DNA from: Capniomyces stellatus
Taxonomy: Eukaryota; Kickxellomycota; Harpellomycetes; Harpellales; Legeriomycetaceae
Direction: 5' to 3'
NCBI GenBank assembly: GCA_001661515.1
Contig: LUVW01000021.1
Location: forward strand, 335,716 to 399,715
Length of the DNA: 64,000 bases
The position numbers and the translations under genes were made by a program. Below the pieces are notes generated by a model. It was not told the origin of the DNA. It searched no databases and was given only the letters and a program-made list of their open reading frames with translations. Positions within the stretch are counted from its first letter, which is position 1. Each line of letters begins with the position of its first letter. Shown here piece by piece: positions 36,429 through 46,150 of this stretch.

Positions 36429-36620
36429 AAATATAACCAACTCAACTATAATTACAACATCAACTACAATTACAACATCCACCACAATTACAACATTAAT
36501 TACAATTAAACATTGATACAATTACAATAACTACAATTACAACATTAGTTACAATTGAACATTAATTACAATTGAACATTGATACAATTACAACTACAAT
36601 TACAATTATACTGGGTTTAT
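36225..36620. repeat. Triplet-based repeat tract (aca/act/acc rich)
   Basis: Degenerate repeats of acaaccgcaactacaaccacaa extend to about 36420. They are followed by attacaa-type repeats (aattacaacat, gaacattaattacaatt) to about 36610. Confidence 0.85.
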
Positions 36621-37964
36621 TCTTTAAAATAAGCACTAGCCTAGAATGAGCTTTTCCATTATTGTCTAGTTCAAACAAATGAATCTGAGAACTAAATATG
36701 GTTTATAATGGCGTAAACAATTAGTCCACTTTGTTTCAACGTCTGCTTTACTTTTACATATAGACAGTAGCATATATCTACTTCGAATGTAACTAGTGTA
36801 AGAGTGGGAGGAGTGGAGGCGGGTGGGGCGAGGCGGTGTATTGCATAGTTTCCAGGATAAAGTTTGGCAGCTTAAAACAAATGGATATTTCATCAGACTA
36901 TTAGAATCAAAGTTCAGTTCCAGATTGAAGCGATAATAATAATAAAAAAGTTCAGGTTAACTCAATAAAGAAAAAAGTTTAGTATAAATCAAATTTAATT
37001 ATAGCTAACAAGAGAGTTTAATTAAATGAATCAAACGCAAACAATTGAACAATTAAAAGCAGCTTGATTGTAGTTTCGAGTGTTTGGTTAAATTTCAGCG
37101 TTGAAATATCTAAATGTAAATGTAATAACAGGCATTGGCAGTGGATTATAAAATTTGTAGTTTCCAGAAATTTATTAAAATAATAGAGTTACATTGGATT
37201 TATTGTCTTGGTTTTTTATATATATTGTTTTCCCTTACTTGAACATATTGTAAATTTGATTTTGATTTTGTTTAATAGACAAACCAGGAATAACATTTCA
37301 AGGGTTTTTAAAAGATATAAGTGTAAGGAGCAGTGCCCATAATTTTAATTTAGAATTTTAATTCCATTATCAGTCCTAAAAACAAAAACAAAAACAAAAA
37401 CAAATTCAATTTTAATTGTTGAATAAACAATATTGAAGTCAGTACAAGTTTTTTGGGTAGCGAGTTACCCACTAAATTATACAAAGGTTATACCAACTAC
37501 CCAATATATTGATAAAAGTCAGCACACAAAGGCCGAAGTATATACACAAATATATTTAAGCATACATACACGCATCCCAAGCTAACATTGCGCTCAGTAG
37601 AGGATAGGAGGCTATTTAAATACAGGTCCAACAATATACTGCACCTAGAACAAAGAAAACGCTAAAACGCTAAAACGCTGAAAACTAGGAGTTAGAAAGA
37701 TTCACAACCCAGCTTGATATATTTAGGCAAAAGAGATCAAGTTGAGAATCAAAGAAACAGAAACGCAGGCAAAGATTTAGTTAAGGTCTTATTCCTAACT
37801 TTGATAGTCCATCTCGGTCAAGTATTTACATATATATATCTGGATGTATATAAGCGATATCGGCCACATTCCTAAAATAGAAATAACCCACAACACTTGT
37901 ACGTTTGTAAACAGAGAGTAATAAAGCAGCACAGAAGAATATCAGTATTGGGTCAATACTGATA
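36620..37964. other. Upstream region of the HMG-box gene
   Basis: This 1.3 kb AT-rich stretch has no supported gene. It has an (aaaaac)n run at about 37379-37402, a ctaaaacgctaaaacgctgaaa repeat at about 37663, and a TATATAAG box at 37847-37854, about 110 nt before the ATG. The long leader suggests regulated expression, but that is inference. Confidence 0.55.
37847..37854 (+). promoter_or_regulatory. Candidate TATA box of the HMG-box gene
   Basis: TATATAAG, about 110 nt upstream of the start codon. Match to consensus only. Confidence 0.35.
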
Positions 37965-39779
37965 ATGTTTCATAGTAGTGGCAATAAACAAGATATATAC
38001 AACAGCATCAACAACATAAGTACTATTAATAGCACTAATAACAGCAATAGCAATAATAATATCGACAATATCAATAGTAGGGAACGTAACATAAATAGTT
38101 TTAGTAGTTTTAACCACAAAAAAGAACTGACAAACAGCTTCAAAACACTTCAACCAAACTTTATTCAAAACAAAAACAGGGGCCTGAATCAAATGGAAAA
38201 CAACATGGAGTATCTCTCCAACATAACAGATCCTTGTTCTCCAAGGAGTGAGTTTACGCCATCGCTGGTTAGCTCAAAGACAGCAGAGGACTACAACAAC
38301 AACCAAAGCTACAACAACACACCGAGCAACAACTACAGATTTATCCAGGGGTATAACGATGGCTACAATGTTGACGATAAAGCCGGGCAGATTAAGCAGG
38401 ATCATTTGGATCAAACACAGCCGTTTTTAATTAAGCAAAGTGGAAATAGATTTGAGGAGCAAAAGGCTGTGATGGGCTCTGATAGCGCAAAGGGAGCAGG
38501 TAGCCAGTATGAGGCATTTGAGATTAACCAAAAGCAAATGGACACGCCTGTTTACGACAATTCAAACAAAAAAGACACGAGGCTATCTAAAGTGAAAAGG
38601 ACACCACGCCCGCCCAATGCGTTCATCCTATACCGTAAGGAGATGCAAGCAGAGGTGATTAAAAGCAACCCAGGGGTATCAAACAAAGAGATTTCCTGCA
38701 TAATAGGAAAAATGTGGAGAGAAGAGACAAACGAGGTCAGAAACGAGTTCAAGGAGAAGGCTGAGGAGGAAAAGAAAAAGCACAAGAGTCTTTACCCCGA
38801 CTACAAGTACCAGCCGCGCAAGTCAAAAAAGATCTACCGAATGGACCATGAGATGAATTTTGGGGATTGTGGGTATTATGGAGGGCCAATGCAAAACAAG
38901 ATGTTCTATCCCGGAGCAAGCTATGGGGGGTATAACCCAATTATCTATGACATACCAGAGATGTCCAGAGGAGGGTTTATTGACCAAGCACCCCAGATGG
39001 TAAACTACATGGAGGTCCAAAAGGCCAGAGACATACAGATACAAAGATACTCTGAGAATTACAACCCACGCCAAGTCCAGTCCCATGTAGGGCCAATCAA
39101 CAACATGTCCTACACATCACCCCAGATCTCATCGCAGTACGGCAGGCAAATGAGCCAAAACGTCCAATCAAACGACGACTACTCATCTGGAAATCTACTT
39201 CCCCACACCATAGCAACCAAGATTCCAAATCAGATGCAGTTCTGGCCAAAGAGCACGGTTGGCGAGGGGCTTGAAATTGACGGAATCGCAACAGCTAACG
39301 ACAACGCATACATATCCACAATGCTCCCCAAGCAAATCACAAAGATTCCAAACATTTACTCTGATAACGAACGCATGGTCGAGTTTCAGCTATCTCAGTT
39401 GCAGGCAAACTCCGGAACCAACCCCAACAACGGCAGCGATCACAACAAGAACATAAACTCGTACGGCAACAATCTAGATAAATCCAGTTATCCGCTTCCG
39501 TTAAATGGCGAGCAGGCACGCTTCTATAACAAAAGCAATAACAGGCCAAACGAGTCAAACAATTTAAGCCAAAACAGCAACAATCTAAATAGATACAACC
39601 AGATTCCACAGAGAAACGCAAAAGGGCTTGACCAGAAACTGGATTCCGATTACAACGCCTCAAACTACGAACAAAGACAGCAAAACGCTTACAACGACGG
39701 CTCCAACGGTCTTATTTATCAGCAAAACAGCGTTTTCTCGTTGCCAATCATATCTGACATTCACGGAAACAATATTTAG
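37965..39779 (+). CDS. HMG-box transcription factor of the MATA/Ste11 class
   Basis: This is a single-exon, 604-aa nuclear DNA-binding protein. The HMG box lies at about residues 212-285: TPRPPNAFILYRKE, NPGVSNKEIS, IGKMWREE, then YPDYKYQPRK. RPPNAFILYR and YKYQPRK are the marks of the sequence-specific MATA_HMG/SOX-like class, which includes fungal mating-type HMG proteins, Ste11 and Rox1, rather than the non-specific HMGB class. The N-terminus (1-200) is Asn/Ser-rich and the C-terminal 310 residues are Asn/Gln/Tyr-rich, typical of activation or low-complexity regions. It lies between the gene-poor stretch and VMA12. Possible roles: sex determination/mating, or a Ste11-like regulator; sequence alone does not decide. 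Confidence 0.88.
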   Translation: MFHSSGNKQDIYNSINNISTINSTNNSNSNNNIDNINSRERNINSFSSFNHKKELTNSFKTLQPNFIQNKNRGLNQMENNMEYLSNITDPCSPRSEFTPSLVSSKTAEDYNNNQSYNNTPSNNYRFIQGYNDGYNVDDKAGQIKQDHLDQTQPFLIKQSGNRFEEQKAVMGSDSAKGAGSQYEAFEINQKQMDTPVYDNSNKKDTRLSKVKRTPRPPNAFILYRKEMQAEVIKSNPGVSNKEISCIIGKMWREETNEVRNEFKEKAEEEKKKHKSLYPDYKYQPRKSKKIYRMDHEMNFGDCGYYGGPMQNKMFYPGASYGGYNPIIYDIPEMSRGGFIDQAPQMVNYMEVQKARDIQIQRYSENYNPRQVQSHVGPINNMSYTSPQISSQYGRQMSQNVQSNDDYSSGNLLPHTIATKIPNQMQFWPKSTVGEGLEIDGIATANDNAYISTMLPKQITKIPNIYSDNERMVEFQLSQLQANSGTNPNNGSDHNKNINSYGNNLDKSSYPLPLNGEQARFYNKSNNRPNESNNLSQNSNNLNRYNQIPQRNAKGLDQKLDSDYNASNYEQRQQNAYNDGSNGLIYQQNSVFSLPIISDIHGNNI

Positions 39780-40767
39780 AAGTCGTAAAACATATCAGTA
39801 AAAACAAAACAGTTATTATTTAAGCGCACTTGGCCGCTACGGCCAACGCTCATCCAAATCCAAATCCACACACACCCTATTTCATAATGTCAATAAAACT
39901 TTATCATTAATTTTATACCAACATCAACTAATCCATTACTTTGTTATTTAACTTTATTTACAATTAAAATTTTGTATTTTTTTTCTACGCTTTCTTTTTA
40001 TTTTTCGAGGAAATAAAAAAAAGCTTGAATAAAACAATTCTTTAAACGCAAAGTTGTCAATTTATTTTGATATCTCAGTTTCCTAGCTTTGCTGTATTTT
40101 TTAAAGCTTTTTGGGGAGTTTCAAGTTTAGTTAAAATGCCGGGTGTTTTATTCGAGCAAATGATATTACAGCAACTAGTTCAGTTAATAAAATGAAACCG
40201 AGTGAACCAAAAATATACAACACAAGAACCGGAATAAAAATAAAAAAATAAAAAAATAAAAAAATAACAGGAAAAAAAAGGAAAGGGAAAAGCAAGTAAA
40301 AAAAATGGGAAGGAGGGATCATGTAAACATTAAGGAGAAAATTTGACACAATAAGAACCCCCTCCCCAAAGAAATGACTCGTAAATATCAGCAAAAGACA
40401 AAATATGTTTAAAGCTCGCTTCATAACTTAATTTTAAGACTAGTGACAAAAGCTCGCTTTTGATATTTCCATCAATTTTGCCAGTATTAATTCTTCACTT
40501 TTACTTGGTACATACACGATTCATTGTCTGCACTTGTACTTTGCTTTATAGTTTATTTTAATTTATAATCTCTAATTCAGCCTTTAACTTAATTTTAACA
40601 CCAACCTTAGTATTGGCCTTAATTTTAATCTTAGTCTTTGCCTCAACCTTAATCTTAGTCACAGTCTTAGCCTCAGTCTTAATATCAACTTCAACCTTAG
40701 TTTTAGACTTAGTCTTGATATTAATATTAGTTTTTGCAGTAACAGATTGGTCGCTTGTTTGTGATAA
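39780..40767. other. Intergenic region between the HMG-box gene and VMA12
   Basis: It holds the 3' flank of the HMG gene (a short inverted pair ttggccgctacggccaa at 39829-39845, and aataaaac near 39892), an (aaaaaat)n run at about 40240-40265, and a low-complexity tract at about 40595-40740. No gene is supported. Confidence 0.55.
40595..40740. repeat. Low-complexity cttagt/cttaat hexamer-like tract upstream of VMA12
   Basis: Degenerate 6- and 12-base units (ttaatcttagtcttagcctc) run up to about 30 nt before the VMA12 ATG. Both strands can be read as low-complexity peptide (Leu/Ile/Val-rich on plus, Lys/Thr-rich on minus); neither has gene-like features. Confidence 0.7.
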
Positions 40768-41865
40768 ATGGCGATATTCTATTTTAGGATTTCAAAGGAA
40801 ATTCTAGTACATTGTTTCGGTTTATTACAGAAAGATACGAAGGAATTGCTTGAAATCGAAAATATAAATATCAAAGAAAACGAAAGATTAAATCGAAATG
40901 ATAAAGAAACTGTGAGGCCTGTTCTCATAAGGGAGATTAGCGATCTCAGAAACGTCAAAGTATCAACAAAAGCTAAAAACAATACCATCGATATTGTACT
41001 CTCGCTAAAATCTTTAAAGGAGGTGGTTGAAATAAACAAAAAAAGTCAGCTAAAAAAAGGTAAATAGATTTAATTCACTGTAAAAAAAAACAAATACAAA
41101 AGCTGGAATTATATCTAAATTTTGTATTTTGATTGCAGATGGAAAGTGGCTACACGAAATTTTATCAGGCTCCGAGATCTACGTGCCTAGATTTAGCGTT
41201 GAGGAGGAGCTTGAATTGTTGAAAGCCAAAGAAAAAAGCAAGATTCTGCGAGAGAATACGATAAAGGAGATTAACGAATACGAATACTATAGCATGACAA
41301 GGGACATATCAGGAAAACCAAAGGCGTTTGGTATTGGAAGCACCTCAAGTAGCAAGCACATCAAGAAGCCTGGCTGGCAGCCCCAAAAGGTTGCAGGAGT
41401 TAGTCTAAAGAGCTCCGGTGTAAAGAACAGCGACTCCCTTGTCTCTACAAGATATCTTGACGATTACAAAAACGATATATTTTTAGCAGAGGAGGAAAAG
41501 TATGTCGATCGTAGCTTAACCACAGCCGTGAATATTCTACTAAGTGTATTTGGTACAGGGTTTGCTGTATTTTTTATATCGAATCTAGTGTCAAACACGC
41601 TGGGCTATGTAAGTCTACCACCCTTTTAATCATTGCGCGTAGTATCTCGTAGCTACTTGTGTCTTTCGGTATTTTTGGTGATTTTTATCAGTTATTGGCA
41701 TCTGTATGAATTTTATTTATTTATTTATTTTTCGTAAACCAACAGCTGTTTACTTATCATTTCCTTGTTTGTGTGTTCCATTAGAGAGTTCTATTAGCTA
41801 TTGCGTCGTCCATTGCTGTTGCACTTAGCGAGTTTTACTTGTATAGCATGTCAACTAGCCGCTAG
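40768..41865 (+). CDS. VMA12: VMA12/TMEM199 V-ATPase assembly factor (ER membrane)
   Basis: Vma12 (Vph2) in the ER membrane is needed to assemble the V0 part of the vacuolar ATPase. Exons: 40768-41059, 41139-41608, 41785-41865 (280 aa); phases fit. The N-terminus is variable. The conserved part starts LKEVVEINKKS, then GKWLHEILSGSEIYVPRFS, EYYSMTRDIS, and a C-terminal pair of membrane helices: TAVNILLSVFGTGFAVFFIS and, in the last exon, RVLLAIASSIAVALSEFYLY, matching the TMEM199/Vma12 end. Without the third exon the protein would lose its second helix and end in VSLPPF, so that exon is well supported. The start is less sure: a strong tttattacag acceptor at 40821-40830 in frame suggests that the first codons could come from another upstream exon. 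Confidence 0.83.
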
Positions 41866-42470
41866 AAAAACACGAAAATTGCATTCAAGGGCGCTAGGAG
41901 TATATTGGACAACACAACGTGGTCAGTTGTCATTTCCAAGGGGACAATCATGCAATTAATCTGCTATCTATCATCTATCACTGATATTGTTGGTTTTGGA
42001 GTACTTTATTTCTCCTCCACCTTCTGCATCCTTGTGCTTTCCAAGCACCAAAGCTTAGTATTAATTTGACCCCTCTCTTTTAGCTTTATCTCCGGTATAC
42101 CATTTTGATCCATACCGTATTACCTTGCATTTTACTTTTATTTCCTTCAATTATAGTTTTTTTTTCCTTTATTTCTTTTGTTGGATTTTAATTTTTGCAT
42201 TTTTAACTTGGTCTTTTCACTTTTTTATTTAGAAAAAAATAGTTTGTACATCTTTGTAAAGGAAATTCGACGTCAACTTGACAAAAAATTTGATTTTTTT
42301 TCGGCCCCAGTCTCTCCTCGCTCCCCGCTCCTCTCCTCTCCCTTCACCTTTCCCTTTACCTTCATGCTGTTAAATGTAATTTTAGTGTCTCAATCAATCC
42401 TTTGAATTTGAATTTGAATTTGAATTTGGATTTGAATTTGTCTGTTTTGGTAAAGTCAGTGACAAGAACG
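41866..42470. other. Intergenic region between convergent VMA12 and the mitochondrial kinase gene
   Basis: A T-rich 3' flank, with a (gaattt)n-type repeat, ttgaatttgaatttgaattt, at about 42402-42440. No gene is supported. Confidence 0.6.
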
Positions 42471-43844
42471 TCAATTAGAAACCGAGTCTTCTATAGTCAA
42501 ATTCTCAATAGTGTTCCCTAATTTTGGTAAATTGATATATGCATCAACACCATGGCCAGGCAAAGAGTATACATTTACATCGCCGCTCCAGTACCTAGCA
42601 AAAACCCTAGACATTGGGAGTCCGAACCCAAACGCTAAAAGGGGCGATACCTCAGTATTCTCGTCGATTTTTGCCTGCTTTTCTTTGATCGAGTAAAAGT
42701 TAGATAAAAGCTTGATCTTAAGTGGCGAACCATAGTACCAAAGCTGGCTTAAAGTATGCTGGGGGATTCCACCGCCCCTATCGGATATTCTAATACTCAC
42801 GTCTGTTTTAGTGGTGCAAATTGTAACGTCAATTGTATCATACTTTGTAGCTCTAGACATATTTGCAGCACTAGGACTGCTACTTGCATCGTATACTTTG
42901 TTGTATCGCTCAATTGTGGATCTCATCGAGTTTTTTAATAGCTCAAAGATAATGTAGTCCACATGTTCAGGTATGCACATTATAGTTGACTCTATGTCCC
43001 CATCAATAGTGACTTGAGGGGTCTTTCCTGGGGCCAAGCCATACGCCTCTTCAAAAATCTTTTGAACTTTTGTAGCGCACACCGATACAAGATTGGCTAT
43101 GTTGCACTTGGTGTGTACTATCCCAATCATATCTGCTTCCGGTTTGGACCCTTCCACTGAAGTGTGGCTTTCGCTAGCACCACTCATCTTTTCTGCCTTC
43201 TTTTTCATATAAGCTCGAGTTAAAGACACCTGCTGCTCGCTAATCATCCTTCTTGAGATTCTTGTCATTAGCATCCGGTTCATAAATATATCAATCGACC
43301 TTGGATCAACTAGGCCAAAGCATTCGCTAAGCCCCGTTGCGAGCAGAGGAATCACCTTGTAGTGCTCTTTGATGTTCATTTCCACCATATCGCAAAACCT
43401 TACATTATCTTCTAACGTCTTTATTTCAGGAAATCTTCTTATCTGCTCAAACGCCTTCCAATACAGGTTGTATACCCCCACCATGTTTGAGTTCGTTCCA
43501 ATAATGTAGGGCAGATATTGGAAATCTCGGATTCGGTGTGCTAGCCTTACTGGAAGCTCTGCACGGACATAGTTTGCTGAAGTTATCAGTCTTTCCTCAT
43601 TTAAATTCCTTCCAAACAACACCAGCTGCCGCACCGAGACTGTTTTTGCATCCTTTTGGAGATATTTCTCAAGGATGTTATTTTGATAAAACTTCTTGGG
43701 CAGATTTCCAGCTGCCACTGTTATAAACGGGCTTTTTCCAACATTGCCAACAAGCCATGGCCTGGATTTGCTACTGTCAGGCAAGCCAAAATCCTGCATC
43801 TGGCCCGTCAGTTTTATACCTCGTTTCCCGATTTTCTTGTACAT
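42471..43844 (-). CDS. Mitochondrial pyruvate/branched-chain dehydrogenase kinase (PDK/BCKDK, PKP2-like)
   Basis: These GHKL kinases phosphorylate and switch off the E1 subunit of mitochondrial 2-oxoacid dehydrogenases. The 457-aa protein is in one exon from ATG 43844. The N-terminal regulatory helical domain has RLAHRIRDFQYLPYIIGTN and YWKAFEQIRRFPEIKTLEDN, as in yeast Pkp2 and animal PDKs. The ATP-binding domain has the N-box ELLKNSMRST (about 301-310), G1 DRGGGIP (about 355) and G2 GFGLPMSR (about 406), ending VDAYINLP. The N-terminus is basic (MYKKIGKRGIKL), a weak mitochondrial signal. Upstream, an in-frame AG acceptor at about 43867 (gtcgatag) could add IEACLE and an unseen first exon. 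Between PDK and BCKDK I cannot choose. Confidence 0.93.
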   Translation of the reverse strand: MYKKIGKRGIKLTGQMQDFGLPDSSKSRPWLVGNVGKSPFITVAAGNLPKKFYQNNILEKYLQKDAKTVSVRQLVLFGRNLNEERLITSANYVRAELPVRLAHRIRDFQYLPYIIGTNSNMVGVYNLYWKAFEQIRRFPEIKTLEDNVRFCDMVEMNIKEHYKVIPLLATGLSECFGLVDPRSIDIFMNRMLMTRISRRMISEQQVSLTRAYMKKKAEKMSGASESHTSVEGSKPEADMIGIVHTKCNIANLVSVCATKVQKIFEEAYGLAPGKTPQVTIDGDIESTIMCIPEHVDYIIFELLKNSMRSTIERYNKVYDASSSPSAANMSRATKYDTIDVTICTTKTDVSIRISDRGGGIPQHTLSQLWYYGSPLKIKLLSNFYSIKEKQAKIDENTEVSPLLAFGFGLPMSRVFARYWSGDVNVYSLPGHGVDAYINLPKLGNTIENLTIEDSVSN

Positions 43845-44530
43845 TTCCAAACACGCTTCAATCTATCGACACCTTAGGATCGACATGCAGTTTATGAGTG
43901 AGCAATAAGAATAAATAGCAGCAACCCTCAAAACTAACAGAAAGCAGTGTTAAAATAAAAAAAAATAAAGAACAGTTTGGTATTCTCAATACATGAAACA
44001 ATATATTGCGCTAATATATTAGATGTCCGTCTATAAATAATCAAAATCACTAAAAGCAGAAACAAGTAATAGGAAGGCCAGTTCTAGCTTCGAACTCTTG
44101 CTTTTATAATCGCACATTCAGAGCTCGTAAAGACTAATTGGCTAGCCGTCAATATTAAAATTAAATTAAAGTTGGTTTAGGCAAAATTTTGGCCAATGTT
44201 TTCGCAGTTTAAAACAAACAAATGCAAGCATAGCCAATACCACTTATGTTTGTTGGTTTCCAATGGAATGGATCGGCTTGTCATTTACTAGAATTTGCAC
44301 TCTAGCTTGTTACTACTTTAAACCGTTTATTTATTGCAACAGGTGTATAGTATTTTCGATAATTCACAAGCTTAGTTTAGCTAGTTTAAACGTCCATAAA
44401 GCTCTGGTAAACAAGAGCAATAGTATACAGTGCACTAAACCAACGAAATGGGTATTTATACAGCAGCACAGCACAGCACAGCAGGGGGAGGGGGGTGGAT
44501 AAAGGGTAATGCGGTAAATATAAGAAAGAG
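43845..44530. other. Intergenic region between the kinase gene and NNF1
   Basis: AT-rich, with a (cagca)n repeat at about 44461-44483 followed by a G-run (gggggaggggggtgg) close to the NNF1 3' end. No gene is supported. Confidence 0.55.
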
Positions 44531-45552
44531 CTACTCGGCCTCAAGGCCATCCCCAATGGAGTTTGATATCCGCAAAAGATACTCTGTCATTCGCTCCAGC
44601 TCTTGCTTATGTCTTAGTATCTTTTGAACCATATCCGAGTTTAGTTTCTTTCGTTCTTCAAGTTCTTTGCAATACCTCGCTAAAGTGTCCAGCTCCATTT
44701 GAACTATCTGACTCCTTATCTGATCTCCTGGACTCAGACTTACTCTAAACATAGTGTACGGCCAAGGTATTAAAGTAAAAACAATTAAACATTGATAAAA
44801 GTAAAGAGTTTGTAGTAATGACATGGCCAGTAATACTGTCGTCGTTGATGGCATAATTTATTTTTTATCTTTTTTATTGAAATGGAATAATTAATAGTTT
44901 GCTTACATTTTAGTGGCGCTATTTGACAAAACACGCTCTTTGGCTTCGTTTATTAAAGAATCAAACTCGTTGAATTTTTTTTCAATGTTGAAATAAATCT
45001 GAATTGAAGAAAAGTCATTCTATACACAAAGTTTTGCAAAAGCTTGGTTGTAAATCACAGCCAAAGTAACAAGAATTCAAAGCTGGTACTGTAAAGAACA
45101 AAATACAACAAACAATAGAGGCAAACTACCTGTGCTGAATTAATCAAACTTCCACACAGCTCGTCGTGAAAAGTTTTGAATTTATCACCCATCTCGCTTG
45201 CCAAGTACGGTAATATACTTTGAAAAGTCTCGTAGCTAATGTACACACAGACAGATGTTAGTTTATAATAGAAAACCAGAAACACCAGTGATAAGGCTGA
45301 CCGGCTCTTCTTCAATTCTGTTGCCGAACTTTATCATTGAACATTATTTACCAATATTGTGAATAAATCCACAGTTTTTTGTCGATTATAGTTATGGTCT
45401 TAGTTATGGTTTTGTCTATATTACCTGAAATCTTGGATTACATTTCCGATTGATCTATCAAGGATAGTATGGAGTTTCTTCATTCGAAGACTTTCAATAC
45501 TTTTAGTAGAGTTTTCGTCATTTATATCTACATTGCTGTTACTGACATTCAT
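44531..45552 (-). CDS. NNF1: Kinetochore MIND/MIS12 complex subunit NNF1 (PMF1)
   Basis: Nnf1 is one of four subunits of the MIND complex that links CENP-C to the Ndc80 complex at kinetochores. I assemble four small exons on the minus strand: 45552-45425, 45235-45130, 44998-44907, 44744-44531, giving 179 aa (yeast 201, human PMF1 205). All phases agree (2, 0, 2). The order of features fits Nnf1: SIESLRMKKLHTILDRSI at the start, FQSILPYLASEMG, then a helix with IEKKFNEFDSLINEAKER, and a C-terminal coiled coil with LARYCKELEERKKLN and MVQKILRHKQELE. No single exon would be convincing; the joined frame is. DASH-complex proteins are a weaker alternative. Confidence 0.75.
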
Positions 45553-46150
45553 TGTTTGAAGCGTTTAGGATCCAGAGCTTTTGGTATTGGATTTTGGTAT
45601 GGTTGGTACACTTAATATATTTGGTATATTTAGGCAAGTGCTTTAAAGTCAAAAAGTGTAATCAAGATTTGTTGATTAGTTTGGTTTTAAAACTGTCTGG
45701 TTTTTTGTATCACAGGTTTTGTTTTGATTAAAATTTTAAGCAATATTCGAGTGCTGGGTTTTGTTTACTTTATTGGAATCAATTCGCTGATAATTAGCTA
45801 TTATTTTCTTTATTTAAAATTCTTAAATGTATTCTATTGGCCACAGTTTATCTTGAGTCCTTTTTCTTTTCTTACGAGTTTTTTCTAATTTTTTTCTTAT
45901 GGCATTTTCATATTTTTTCACATATTTTTTCATTGCTTTTTAATTTTGAATGCTATTATTAACGAGCTAGCGGGTCAAAGATTGGTTGATATAGTCGATT
46001 GTTCAGTAGAATAAAGATTGTAGATTACAAAATTCAGAGTAAAAGAAAGTGCTATGGAATATATAATAATCGCATTAATGGGTGCATTCAGCACTCAAGC
46101 TGGTGAGGGTGAATAGTTAAAAATAAATCCAAAAGTCTGGATAAATGATG
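45553..46150. other. Intergenic region between NNF1 and DCP2
   Basis: About 600 nt, AT-rich, upstream of NNF1 and downstream of DCP2 (both minus strand). No gene is supported. Confidence 0.55.

Noticed and set aside
31866..37964. Transposon or retrotransposon in the gene-poor interval
   Set aside because: I found no terminal repeats, reverse transcriptase, integrase or transposase motifs in any frame.
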